A stretch of 64,000 bases of DNA from Mycolicibacterium rhodesiae (GTDB lineage: Bacteria; Actinomycetota; Actinomycetes; Mycobacteriales; Mycobacteriaceae): NCBI RefSeq assembly GCF_002086695.1, contig NZ_MVIH01000001.1, positions 186,001 through 250,000 on the forward strand, written 5' to 3'. How positions within the stretch are numbered: the stretch's first letter is position 1; every line of letters starts with the position of its first letter. A model generated the notes under the pieces. The model saw only the letters and a program-made list of their open reading frames with translations, was not told the DNA's origin and made no database searches. The translations under genes and the position numbers were made by a program. Shown here piece by piece: positions 1-7,756 of the stretch.

Positions 1-1
1 A

Positions 2-175
2 CTGGACTCGCTGGCCGGGCGCAGCGTCGACGAGGTGTTGACGCTGGAGCGTCAGATCGTGGTCGTTCAGCCCAATCTGGCTGTGCACGAGGGTAATTGG
101 GAGATCGAGTTCTTCAACAGCGATCGATACAACGAGGCCCGTAATCGGCGTAGCCCATCGGGTTACGGGGGGTAG
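2..175 (+). CDS. C-terminal end of a conserved protein (Rv3040c position)
   Basis: An open frame enters from the left edge and stops at TAG 173-175, giving about 57 C-terminal residues rich in Asn, Arg and Glu and ending in a Gly/Tyr tail. No catalytic motif is visible in this fragment. By position, immediately upstream of the EchA17-like gene, it should correspond to M. tuberculosis Rv3040c, which I recall as a NUDIX-type protein; that name rests on synteny only. The next gene starts 3 bases after the stop, so the two are probably cotranscribed. Confidence 0.6.
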   Translation: MDSLAGRSVDEVLTLERQIVVVQPNLAVHEGNWEIEFFNSDRYNEARNRRSPSGYGG

Positions 176-178
176 GCC

Positions 179-892
179 GTGCGCGAGTTCGTCAGCATCC
201 ACGTCGGCGAGCAGCACCCCCGAGTCGGCGTGCTGCTGGTGTCACGCCCACCGACCAACGCGCTGACCAGGCAGACGTACCGCGAGCTCATCGATGCGGC
301 CGCCGAGGTGGCCCAGCGCGCCGACATCGCGACGCTGATCCTGTTCGGTGGCCACGAGATCTTCTCCGCCGGCGACGACGTCCCCGAACTGCGCACGCTG
401 AACCGCGCTGAGGCCGAGCACGCCGACCTGCTGCGCCGCGATGCGCTCGATGCGGTGGCAGCGATTCCCAAGCCGACGGTCGCGGCGATCACCGGCTACG
501 CGTTGGGCGCCGGGTTGAGCCTGGCGCTGGCCGCCGACTGGCGGGTCAGCGGTGACAACGTCAAGCTGGGCGCCACCGAAGTCCTGGCCGGCCTGGTGCC
601 CGGCGGTGGCGGAGCCCAGCGGCTGGCCGGCGCAATCGGGCCGGCGCGGGCCAAGGAACTGGCGTTCAGCGGCCGGTTCGTCGACGCCAAGGAGTCACTG
701 GCGCTCGGACTCATCGACGAGATGGTGGCCCCCGACCATGTCTTTGACGCCGCCGCGGCGTGGGCGGGCCGGTTCGTCGACGCCGAGCCGAGCGCGCTGG
801 CGGGCGCCAAAGCCCTCATCGACGGCCGGCTCGACGCCCGTGAGCAGGCCGAACGCTACGGTGAGGTCTTCGCCACCGGCGATGGCGGTTAG
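179..892 (+). CDS. echA17: Enoyl-CoA hydratase/isomerase family protein (EchA17-like)
   Basis: 237-residue crotonase-fold protein, expected to hydrate or isomerise enoyl-CoA thioesters in the cytosol. The oxyanion-hole segment SAGDDV lies at 63-68 and the GYALGAG helix at 106-112. The Glu equivalent to rat hydratase Glu164 is present (E134 in the ATEV segment), but the position equivalent to Glu144 is Ser114, so classical two-glutamate hydratase chemistry may be altered; isomerase or another crotonase reaction is possible. The GTG start 3 bases after the previous stop fits the usual family N-terminus. The gene symbol follows synteny with Rv3039c. The methyltransferase gene follows 9 bases downstream. 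Confidence 0.85.
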   Translation: MREFVSIHVGEQHPRVGVLLVSRPPTNALTRQTYRELIDAAAEVAQRADIATLILFGGHEIFSAGDDVPELRTLNRAEAEHADLLRRDALDAVAAIPKPTVAAITGYALGAGLSLALAADWRVSGDNVKLGATEVLAGLVPGGGGAQRLAGAIGPARAKELAFSGRFVDAKESLALGLIDEMVAPDHVFDAAAAWAGRFVDAEPSALAGAKALIDGRLDAREQAERYGEVFATGDGG

Positions 893-901
893 GCTGCCCT
901 G

Positions 902-1900
902 ATGACGACCAAGGACTCCGGCACCCTGCCCGATGTCGCGGGCGACCCCGCTCCGATACCGCACGCCACGGCGGAACAAGTCGAGGCCGCGCTCAAGGAC
1001 AGCAAGCTGGCCCAGATCCTGTACCACGACTGGGAAGCCGAGAGCTACGACGACAAATGGTCGATCTCGTACGACAAACGCTGCGTGGACTACGCCCGCA
1101 ACCTCTTCGACGCCACCGTGCCGCCCGAGGAGCTGCGTGAGCTGCCCTACGACCGCGCACTGGAGCTGGGCTGCGGCAGCGGCTTCTTCCTGCTCAACCT
1201 GATCCAGGCGGGTGTGGCCCGGCGCGGCTCGGTGACCGACCTGTCGCCGGGCATGGTCAAGGTCGCCACCCGCAACGGCGAGAACCTGGGCCTGGACATC
1301 GACGGCCGGGTCGCCGACGCCGAAGGCGTCCCCTACGAGGACAACACGTTCGACCTCGTCGTCGGGCATGCCGTGCTGCACCACATTCCCGATGTCGAGA
1401 AGTCGCTGCGTGAAGTCGTGCGGGTGCTCAAGCCGGGCGGCCGGTTCGTGTTCGCCGGTGAGCCGACCAGCGTCGGCAACACCTACGCCCGCTCCCTGTC
1501 GACGCTGACCTGGCGGGTCGCCACCAACGCCACCAAGCTGCCCGGCCTGCAGGGCTGGCGACGGCCGCAGGCCGAACTCGACGAGTCGTCGCGCGCGGCG
1601 GCGCTGGAGGCGGTCGTCGACCTGCACACCTTCGATCCCGAAGACCTCGAGCGGATGGCCCGCAGCGCGGGCGCCGTGGACGTGTCGACCTCGACCACGG
1701 AGTTCACCGCCGCGATGCTCGGCTGGCCGCTGCGCACGTTCGAGGCGGCCGTGCCGCCCGGAAAGCTGGGCTGGGGCTACGCCAAGTTCGCCTTCAACAG
1801 CTGGATCGGGCTGAGCTGGGTGGACGACAACCTTTGGCGGCGCGTCGTGCCGAAGGGCTGGTACTACAACGTCATGATCACCGGGGTCAAACCGTCCTGA
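902..1900 (+). CDS. Class I SAM-dependent methyltransferase (Rv3038c-like)
   Basis: 332-residue protein with a Rossmann SAM-binding core. Motif I (LELGCGSGFF) is at about 87-96, an acidic VADAEGVPY segment and the FDLVVGHAVLHHIPD motif follow, and a conserved LKPGGRFVF strand completes the Methyltransf_11-type fold. The N-terminal 80 residues and C-terminal 150 residues are additional and probably form the substrate site. The substrate is not evident. It corresponds to Rv3038c, close to the MGLP gene set, but direct involvement in that pathway is inference. The ATG start is 9 bases after the echA17-like stop. Confidence 0.85.
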   Translation: MTTKDSGTLPDVAGDPAPIPHATAEQVEAALKDSKLAQILYHDWEAESYDDKWSISYDKRCVDYARNLFDATVPPEELRELPYDRALELGCGSGFFLLNLIQAGVARRGSVTDLSPGMVKVATRNGENLGLDIDGRVADAEGVPYEDNTFDLVVGHAVLHHIPDVEKSLREVVRVLKPGGRFVFAGEPTSVGNTYARSLSTLTWRVATNATKLPGLQGWRRPQAELDESSRAAALEAVVDLHTFDPEDLERMARSAGAVDVSTSTTEFTAAMLGWPLRTFEAAVPPGKLGWGYAKFAFNSWIGLSWVDDNLWRRVVPKGWYYNVMITGVKPS

Positions 1901-3078
1901 CCTTTCGGCGCGACGACGTCACCTACCTCACCGGTGACGCCGGGGTGGCGGCGCTGGCGGAGGTGGCGTGCTATCGGCTGACCGATGCCAGCCGGCTCGC
2001 CGACATCGCCGCGATCCGCGACCGGTTCGCCGAGCGCACTACGGCGCTGGTCGAGACGACGTTGTTGCGCCGCAAGGCCGTTGCCAAACTCGGAGACCTG
2101 GCCGACGTGTCGCGGTGGTTGTTCACCGACGACGCGCTGCAGCAGGCCACCGCCGAGCCGGTGGCCCGGCACCGGGCCGCCCGGCTGGCCGGCGCGGTGG
2201 TGCACGACGCGACCTGTTCGATCGGCACCGAGCTGGCCGCGCTGCGGTCCACGACGGCCGAGCTCGTCGGCAGCGATATCGACGAGGTGCGCCTGGCAAT
2301 GGCTCACCACAATGTGCCGGACGTGGCGCTGTGCCGTGCCGATGCACTGCATCCGGTGAGCCGCGACGCCGTGGTGCTACTCGATCCCGCGCGGCGCTCG
2401 GGCGGCCGTCGCCGCTTCGATCCTCGCGATTACGTGCCACCGCTGGACGCGGTGTTCGACGCCTACCGCGGCCGGTCTACCGTCGTGAAGTGTGCGCCCG
2501 GAATAGATTTCGAGGCGGTCGCGGAACTGGGCTTCGACGGCGAGATCGAGGTGACCTCAGCCGGCGGTTCGGTGCGGGAGGCCTGTCTGTGGTCGCCGGC
2601 GCTGGCCACCCCGGGAGTGCGCCGGCGGGCCAGCGTCCTGGACCGCGGTGAGGTGATCACCGACGCCGATCCCGACGACTGCCCGACCCGTCCCGTCGGA
2701 CGCTGGATCGTCGACCCGGACGGGGCGATCGTGCGCGCCGGCCTGGTCCGCCAGTACGCGGCTCGGCACGGGCTGTGGCAGCTGGACCCGGCGATCGCGT
2801 ACCTCAGTGGCGATCACGTGCCTCCCGGGGTGCGTGGCTTCGAAGTGCTCGACGAGCTCCCGCTGCGGGAAAAGACTCTGCGTCAAGCACTCTCACAGCA
2901 TGATTGCGGGCAGCTCGAAATCCTGGTGCGCGGCGTCGGAGTCGATCCCGACGCACTGCGACGACGGCTGCGACCGGCTGGGCGCACCGCGCTGTCGCTG
3001 GTGATCACCCGCATCGGCGCGGGCGCGGGGGAGCGCTCTACGGCCTTCCTCTGTCGAGCGTCCGCCGCACACATTTAG
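1834..3078 (+). CDS. SAM methyltransferase with THUMP-like domain (Rv3037c-like)
   Basis: Class I methyltransferase core (DATCSIGTE as motif I, then GSDID and LLDPARR) followed by a C-terminal THUMP-like segment ending in a basic region. Family knowledge: Rv3037c has been proposed as an MGLP methyltransferase by location, whereas THUMP-like domains usually mark nucleic-acid methyltransferases, so the substrate is open. The start is uncertain. TTG 1834 gives 414 residues but overlaps the upstream gene by 67 bases. The conserved part appears to begin at TFRRDD just after a CTG at 1897 that overlaps the upstream TGA, and GTG 1945 is the next conventional option. Confidence 0.75.
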   Translation: MAARRAEGLVLQRHDHRGQTVLTFRRDDVTYLTGDAGVAALAEVACYRLTDASRLADIAAIRDRFAERTTALVETTLLRRKAVAKLGDLADVSRWLFTDDALQQATAEPVARHRAARLAGAVVHDATCSIGTELAALRSTTAELVGSDIDEVRLAMAHHNVPDVALCRADALHPVSRDAVVLLDPARRSGGRRRFDPRDYVPPLDAVFDAYRGRSTVVKCAPGIDFEAVAELGFDGEIEVTSAGGSVREACLWSPALATPGVRRRASVLDRGEVITDADPDDCPTRPVGRWIVDPDGAIVRAGLVRQYAARHGLWQLDPAIAYLSGDHVPPGVRGFEVLDELPLREKTLRQALSQHDCGQLEILVRGVGVDPDALRRRLRPAGRTALSLVITRIGAGAGERSTAFLCRASAAHI

Positions 3079-3139
3079 CGCGGGTACGCTGGCGGCCAGC
3101 GGCGCCGGTGCCGTCTTCGAGCGCGAGGACTGTCGACGA

Positions 3140-3835
3140 ATGCGCATTTTTCATCTGGCCACCTTGCTGGTCTTCGGCGTGCTGGTCGGTGAGCAATCCA
3201 TCGGGGTGGCCGGTGCGGCTACCGACTGCGGAGCCATGGGCGGGACCATGGAGGCCGGCAACGTCTGCCATGTGCACACCGCCGCCTCCGGGTACACGAT
3301 GGATCTGCGGTTCCCCACCGATTACGCCGACGAGCAGGCCGTCCTGGACTACCTGACGCAGAACCGCGAGGGTTTCACCAACGTCGCGCAGACTCCGTCC
3401 ACTCGTAATGTGCCCTACGAAATGGACGTCACCACAGAATCATTCACCTCGGGACCGCCGCCAGGTGCCACCCAGAGTGTGGTGCTGAAACTCTTCCAAG
3501 ACGTCGGTGGCGCGCACCCGACCACCTGGTACAAGGCGTTCACCTACGATGTGGCACACCGCAAGCCGGTGACATTCGAGACGCTTTTTCCGCCGGACGC
3601 CAAGGTTCTCAACACGATATTCCCGATCGTGCAAGCCGATCTTCAGCGTCAGACAGGTCTGACCGGCGCCATCGCCACCGGCGACGGGTTGGACCCGTCG
3701 CATTACCGGAACTTCGCCATCACCGATGATGCGGTGATCTTCTACTTCGGTCAGGGTGAGCTGCTGCCGTCGGACGCCGGAGCCACCTCGGCCTCGGTGC
3801 CTCGGGCGGCCCTCCCGCCGCTGCAGCTCACCTAG
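3140..3835 (+). CDS. Secreted DUF3298/RsiV-type protein (TB22.2, Rv3036c-like)
   Basis: 231 residues with a signal peptide (hydrophobic 5-26, likely cleavage near the AGA-ATD junction), then two cysteines and a DUF3298-like fold with the LKLFQD and KPVTFETLF segments. The M. tuberculosis homologue Rv3036c (TB22.2) is a secreted protein reported to have esterase activity; I see no clear GxSxG motif here, so enzymatic function is not supported by sequence alone. Its 3' end overlaps the convergent lipoprotein gene by 4 bases. A TACGCT box at 3085-3090 could be its -10 element. Confidence 0.8.
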   Translation: MRIFHLATLLVFGVLVGEQSIGVAGAATDCGAMGGTMEAGNVCHVHTAASGYTMDLRFPTDYADEQAVLDYLTQNREGFTNVAQTPSTRNVPYEMDVTTESFTSGPPPGATQSVVLKLFQDVGGAHPTTWYKAFTYDVAHRKPVTFETLFPPDAKVLNTIFPIVQADLQRQTGLTGAIATGDGLDPSHYRNFAITDDAVIFYFGQGELLPSDAGATSASVPRAALPPLQLT

Positions 3836-5115
3836 GCCGGGTCGAAGCTGTACAACTGGCCGGCGCTGGTGGCCACCACGACCCGCCGATCCAGACCGAC
3901 CGACACCCCCACCGGGAAGCCGTCGGCCTGCGGCAGAGGATAGCTGTTGAGGGTGTGACCGTCGGCGGGGTCGAATGCCAGCAACGACAGCCCCGACGGC
4001 GCACCCGCGGCCACCGTGTAGGCCACGGCGCCGGCCTGACTGGTGGTGCTCAACGGTGTGACATCGTCGCGGCGCCAGGTCACCTGCGCGTTATCGCCGG
4101 CATCCTTGAGTGCGACCAGGTGGGAATTGGGGCCGCCGCCGACGACGATCAGCCCGTCGGGCGACACCGATGGCGGAGTCTGGGGCAGAAAGTCCAGCGG
4201 CACAGACCATTTCGGCTTGCCGTCGGAGGTCTTCAAGGCCCACAGTTTGTTGTCGCGGCCGGTGACGTACACGGTGGTCCCGTCGGCCGACGCCACCGGT
4301 GCGGCCAGCACGCCGGCGGCGATGGCGTCGGAGGTCCATTCGCGAGTGAGCAGCGGGGTCTGGCCGGGGTGGTACTGCAGACCCACGAGCGTCGACGCCT
4401 TGGCGCCGGGCAGCCACAGGCTGACGACGATGATTCGGGTCGCGGTGGCGTAGGCAGGGGGTGCGGCCACCGGGCACTGCGGTGCGCCCCGGGCGCAATC
4501 GGTCAGCCCGCGGACCGAATCGGTCGGGTCGAGGCCCTCGACGAGATCGAGTGGAGTGCCGCTCACGTCGCCGCTGTGGGAATCGAAGACCAGCACCTGC
4601 CCGAGGTGGGTGACCACAAGCAACTTGCCGCTACCGAGAAACCTTGCGGTCGTGGGCATTCCGATCACGTTCTGGCGCCAGCGGATCCATTGCGTCGGCG
4701 GGTAGGACTGCATCATGCCGGGCTGGCCGATGTACAGGTTGTCGAATTGGTCGAACAGCGGGCTGGCGAATCCGCCGCCGAGCACCATGCGGGTGCACCA
4801 GCGTTGCCTGCCGTTGTTGTCGTTCTCCCACACCATCAGCGAACAGCCGCCGGCGGTCTGCCCGTTCGCCGCGAGGTAGCTGCCGTCGCCAAGCGCGGCG
4901 CCCGCGCCGAGCTCGCCCTTCACCGAGCGGCTCCATTTCAGCCGGAGCGCAGAGGCGCCGCCGGTGCGGGTGTAACTGCTGTTGGCGGCGTCGGCGTACT
5001 GAGCCGACCAGCCGTGTGCCGCGGTGGACTGGACCCACGAGTCCGTGTTGCCGCAACCGGCCAAACCGATCACGACCAGCGCGGCCGACGCCAACGCGAG
5101 CAATCGCCGCAGCAC
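3832..5115 (-). CDS. Beta-propeller (PQQ-repeat-like) lipoprotein, Rv3035-like
   Basis: A lipoprotein of about 427 residues. The signal peptide ends in the lipobox LAGC just before GNTDSW, so the mature protein is lipid-anchored outside the membrane. The mature part has repeated blades with GxxLYSFDPA-like and LWALKTSDGKPKWSV motifs typical of PQQ-like/BamB propellers. The frame is open to GTG 5124, but the GGGAAGG Shine-Dalgarno then directly abuts the start; GTG 5115 has 8-base spacing and is preferred. A binding or scaffold role is likely; the ligand is unknown. Confidence 0.8.
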   Translation of the reverse strand: MLRRLLALASAALVVIGLAGCGNTDSWVQSTAAHGWSAQYADAANSSYTRTGGASALRLKWSRSVKGELGAGAALGDGSYLAANGQTAGGCSLMVWENDNNGRQRWCTRMVLGGGFASPLFDQFDNLYIGQPGMMQSYPPTQWIRWRQNVIGMPTTARFLGSGKLLVVTHLGQVLVFDSHSGDVSGTPLDLVEGLDPTDSVRGLTDCARGAPQCPVAAPPAYATATRIIVVSLWLPGAKASTLVGLQYHPGQTPLLTREWTSDAIAAGVLAAPVASADGTTVYVTGRDNKLWALKTSDGKPKWSVPLDFLPQTPPSVSPDGLIVVGGGPNSHLVALKDAGDNAQVTWRRDDVTPLSTTSQAGAVAYTVAAGAPSGLSLLAFDPADGHTLNSYPLPQADGFPVGVSVGLDRRVVVATSAGQLYSFDPA

Positions 5116-5180
5116 TCGTGTCACCTTCCCATCGCACCCCGTGTCAGTACAGGCGAGGGTAACCCGCGCCGAACCTCCAC

Positions 5181-5186
5181 TAGGCT
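5181..5186 (+). promoter_or_regulatory. Candidate -10 box (TAGGCT) for the hexapeptide acyltransferase
   Basis: TAGGCT lies 8 bases before ATG 5195, with no Shine-Dalgarno between. In mycobacteria a TANNNT box at this distance usually predicts a transcript starting at or within a few bases of the start codon. It supports the short start rather than the longer open frame, which would overlap the divergent lipoprotein gene. Confidence 0.5.
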
Positions 5187-5194
5187 CTCAGGCC

Positions 5195-5941
5195 ATGACG
5201 ACGATGTGGGGATCGCCGCTCCACAAGCGGTGGATGGGCTCGCGCCTGCGGGATCCGCGGCAGGCGCGCTTCCTGACCAGGGACTCGCTGCGCTGGGTCA
5301 TCGCGAACCGGGCCTACACGCCCTGGTACCTGGTGCGTTACTGGCGCCTGCTGAAGTTCAAGCTGACCAATCCGCACATCATCACCCGCGGGATGGTGTT
5401 CCTCGGCAAGGACGTCGAGATCCATGCCACCCCCGAACTGGCACAGCTCGAGATCGGGCGCTGGGTACACATCGGCGACAAGAACACCATCCGCGCCCAC
5501 GAAGGCTCGCTGCGGTTCGGCGACAAGGTGGTGCTGGGCCGCGACAACGTCATCAACTGCTACCTGGACATCGAACTGGGAGACTCGGCCCTGATGGCCG
5601 ACTGGTGCTACGTCTGCGACTTCGACCACAAGATGGACAACATCGAGATGCCGATCAAAGACCAGGGGATCGTCAAAAGTCCGGTGCGGATCGGGCCGGA
5701 TACCTGGATCGCGGCGAAAGTAACGGTCCTGCGCGGTACGACGGTCGGCCGGGGCTGCGTCCTGGGCGCCCACGCCGTGGTGAAGGGCGACATTCCGGAC
5801 TTCTCGATCGCGGTCGGCTCGCCGGCCAAGGTCGTGAAGAACCGTAAGCTCGCCTGGGATACCTCGGCCGCGCAGCGCGCCGAACTGGCGGCGGCGCTGG
5901 CGGATATTGAACGCAAGAAGGCGTCCCGTCTAGAGGCGTAA
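5195..5941 (+). CDS. Left-handed beta-helix acetyl/acyltransferase (Rv3034c-like)
   Basis: 248 residues. A basic N-terminal region is followed from about residue 60 by hexapeptide repeats of the LbH/maltose-acetyltransferase type (GRWVHIGDKNTI, GDKVVLGRDNVI, VRIGPDTWIAAKVTVLRG, GCVLGAHAVVKGDI). It ends with the GSPAKVVKNRK segment common to CoA-dependent O-acetyltransferases. The family acetylates sugars or antibiotics. Rv3034c has been proposed to acylate MGLP, which fits the neighbours, but the acceptor is inferred. The open frame extends to 5024; ATG 5195 was chosen because the extension overlaps the divergent gene and a -10 box sits just upstream. Confidence 0.85.
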   Translation: MTTMWGSPLHKRWMGSRLRDPRQARFLTRDSLRWVIANRAYTPWYLVRYWRLLKFKLTNPHIITRGMVFLGKDVEIHATPELAQLEIGRWVHIGDKNTIRAHEGSLRFGDKVVLGRDNVINCYLDIELGDSALMADWCYVCDFDHKMDNIEMPIKDQGIVKSPVRIGPDTWIAAKVTVLRGTTVGRGCVLGAHAVVKGDIPDFSIAVGSPAKVVKNRKLAWDTSAAQRAELAAALADIERKKASRLEA

Positions 5942-6036
5942 GTCATCTCTCCCCGGGTCCTTGGGCACTATCTTCCGGCGTTCGTCCGGGGTTATGCCAA
6001 AGGCGTCCATTCAATGTCTTCATCGGGGAGGGCACT

Positions 6037-6519
6037 GTGAAGATCTCCAGTTCCATCAAGGCTGTACTGGCCATCGCGTTGAGCGCACTCATCGTGCTGG
6101 CGGCCGCGCCGTTCGCGGCGGCGGCCGACTATCCCATCGTCGGTAAATTGGGCAGCCCGCTGACGATGACCGACAGCGTCGGCCAGGTCTCGTTGAGCTG
6201 GAAGGTCAGTGACCTCAAACCCAGCAGCGACGTGATGCCCGGTTACCCGGTGGCCGGCCGGCTGTGGGAGGCGACCGCCACCGTCAACGCGATCAGTGGC
6301 CCGGTCACGCCGGCCATCTCGCAGTTCAACGCCGTCGCTCCGAACCAGGCGGCCTATCGGGTGCTCTGGATGGTGGCCGCGCCGTCGAACATCAGCGGTG
6401 CCACCATCCCGCAGGGCGCGACGGCGACGGGCAAGATCCACTTCGACGTCACGGGGCCCGCTCCGACCACGGTCACCATGAACAACGGCATGGAGGACCT
6501 GCTGATCTGGACGCCGTGA
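6037..6519 (+). CDS. mpt63: MPT63-family secreted antigen
   Basis: 160 residues, with a signal peptide ending in an Ala-rich stretch (AAAA before DYPIV). The mature 130-residue beta-sandwich domain carries the hallmark segments KLGSPLTMTD, GQVSLSWKVSDLK, GYPVAGRLWEATATVNA, ISGATIPQG and NNGMEDLLIW, which match the MPT63/Rv1926c immunogenic protein almost block for block. The molecular function of MPT63 is unknown. The GTG start is preceded by a GGGGAGGG Shine-Dalgarno at 6025-6032. It lies beside the MGLP genes, not in the Rv1926c context; it may be an additional paralogue or a relocated copy. Confidence 0.85.
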   Translation: MKISSSIKAVLAIALSALIVLAAAPFAAAADYPIVGKLGSPLTMTDSVGQVSLSWKVSDLKPSSDVMPGYPVAGRLWEATATVNAISGPVTPAISQFNAVAPNQAAYRVLWMVAAPSNISGATIPQGATATGKIHFDVTGPAPTTVTMNNGMEDLLIWTP

Positions 6520-6523
6520 GACT

Positions 6524-7756
6524 TCAGCGCCCCGGCAGCGCGTGCTCGACGATCGGCCGGCGCGGCAACGGATCGCGTTCGTGGCGCTTGGCGGCCAGGT
6601 ACACCTGAGCGGTCTCGGCCGCCACGGTGTGCCAGTCGAAATCTGAGGTCAACCGGTCCCGCGCGGCGACGGCTCGTTGCTGCGCAGCGACAGGATCATC
6701 GAGAACACGCCGCACTGCCGCAGCCAGCGCGGTGACGTCCCGCGGCGGGAAGGACACCCCGGTCTCGCCGTCGATGACGGCCTCGCCGAGACCGCCGGCA
6801 GTCGAGGTGACCAGCGGGATGCCCGCCGCAGCCGCCTCGAGCGCGGCGATGCCGAACGGCTCGTAGTGGCTGGGCAGTACCGCGGCGTCGGCGCGGTGCA
6901 GCAAGCGCAGCAACTCGTCGTGGTCGACCCGGCCGGCGAAGCGGACGCACCTGAGCACCTTGTGCTTTCGGGCCACCTCCACCAGCCAGTCCTGCTGGGT
7001 GCCGTCACCGGCGATCGTCAGCGTCGTCCCCGGATGGGTGCGCCGGATGCGCGGTAGCGCCGCAATGGCGTCGTGCACGCCCTTCTCGTATTCGAGCCTG
7101 CCGATATACAACAGCTCCGGCGGGCCGGGATGGGCTTGCCGAGGCGCGAACGCCCAACGGCTGGAATCGATTCCGTTGCGGATCACGACGGTTTCGGCCA
7201 GGTCCGGGCCGAACAGTTCGGCGATCTCGTCGGCCATGGACGCCGAGCAGGCGATCAGCGAATCGGACTGCCGGACGAACCAGGATTCGACCGCGTGCAC
7301 CTGGCGGCTGATCTGGCCGGACACCCAACCGGAATGCCGCCCGGCCTCGGTGGCATGCACGGTGGAAACCATGGGCACGTCGAAGAATTCGGCCAGCGCG
7401 ATGGCCGGATGGGCGACCAGCCAGTCGTGGGCGTGCACGATGTCGGGCTGCCAGCCTTTGGCCTGCACGGTCAGCCCGGCGCGAATCATGGCGTGGCCCA
7501 TGGCCATCGTCCACGCCATCATGTCGCGGCCGAAGTCGAACTCGTGCGGGTCCTGCGCGGCGGCGATCACCCGCACACCCTCGTGCACCTCGTCGGTGGT
7601 CGGGTGGGTGCTGGGATCGGTGCCCGACGGGCGCCGGGAGAGCACCACGACGTCGTGACCGTCGGCGGCCAGCGCGGTCGCCAGCTGGTAGACGTGGCGT
7701 CCCAGCCCGCCGATGATCACCGGCGGGTACTCCCACGACACCATCAGGATTTTCAT
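6524..7756 (-). CDS. GT4 alpha-glucosyltransferase of MGLP/glucan synthesis (Rv3032-like)
   Basis: 410-residue GT-B glycosyltransferase of family GT4. The N-terminal GGLGRHVYQL donor loop is at about 16-25, HAHDW at about 109, LYIGRLEYEKGV opens the C-terminal domain, and the EPFGIAALE motif supplies the two conserved glutamates. The homologue Rv3032 elongates alpha-1,4-glucan used for MGLP and glycogen or capsular glucan. ATG 7756 overlaps the upstream GH57 stop in an ATGA, and this is the last gene of the leftward three-gene operon. The frame is open further upstream, but only inside the GH57 gene. Confidence 0.9.
   Translation of the reverse strand: MKILMVSWEYPPVIIGGLGRHVYQLATALAADGHDVVVLSRRPSGTDPSTHPTTDEVHEGVRVIAAAQDPHEFDFGRDMMAWTMAMGHAMIRAGLTVQAKGWQPDIVHAHDWLVAHPAIALAEFFDVPMVSTVHATEAGRHSGWVSGQISRQVHAVESWFVRQSDSLIACSASMADEIAELFGPDLAETVVIRNGIDSSRWAFAPRQAHPGPPELLYIGRLEYEKGVHDAIAALPRIRRTHPGTTLTIAGDGTQQDWLVEVARKHKVLRCVRFAGRVDHDELLRLLHRADAAVLPSHYEPFGIAALEAAAAGIPLVTSTAGGLGEAVIDGETGVSFPPRDVTALAAAVRRVLDDPVAAQQRAVAARDRLTSDFDWHTVAAETAQVYLAAKRHERDPLPRRPIVEHALPGR

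Noticed and set aside
3955..5847. 630-residue plus-strand frame over the Rv3035-like lipoprotein
   Set aside because: Antisense to a propeller lipoprotein and then out of frame with the hexapeptide acyltransferase; low-complexity translation.
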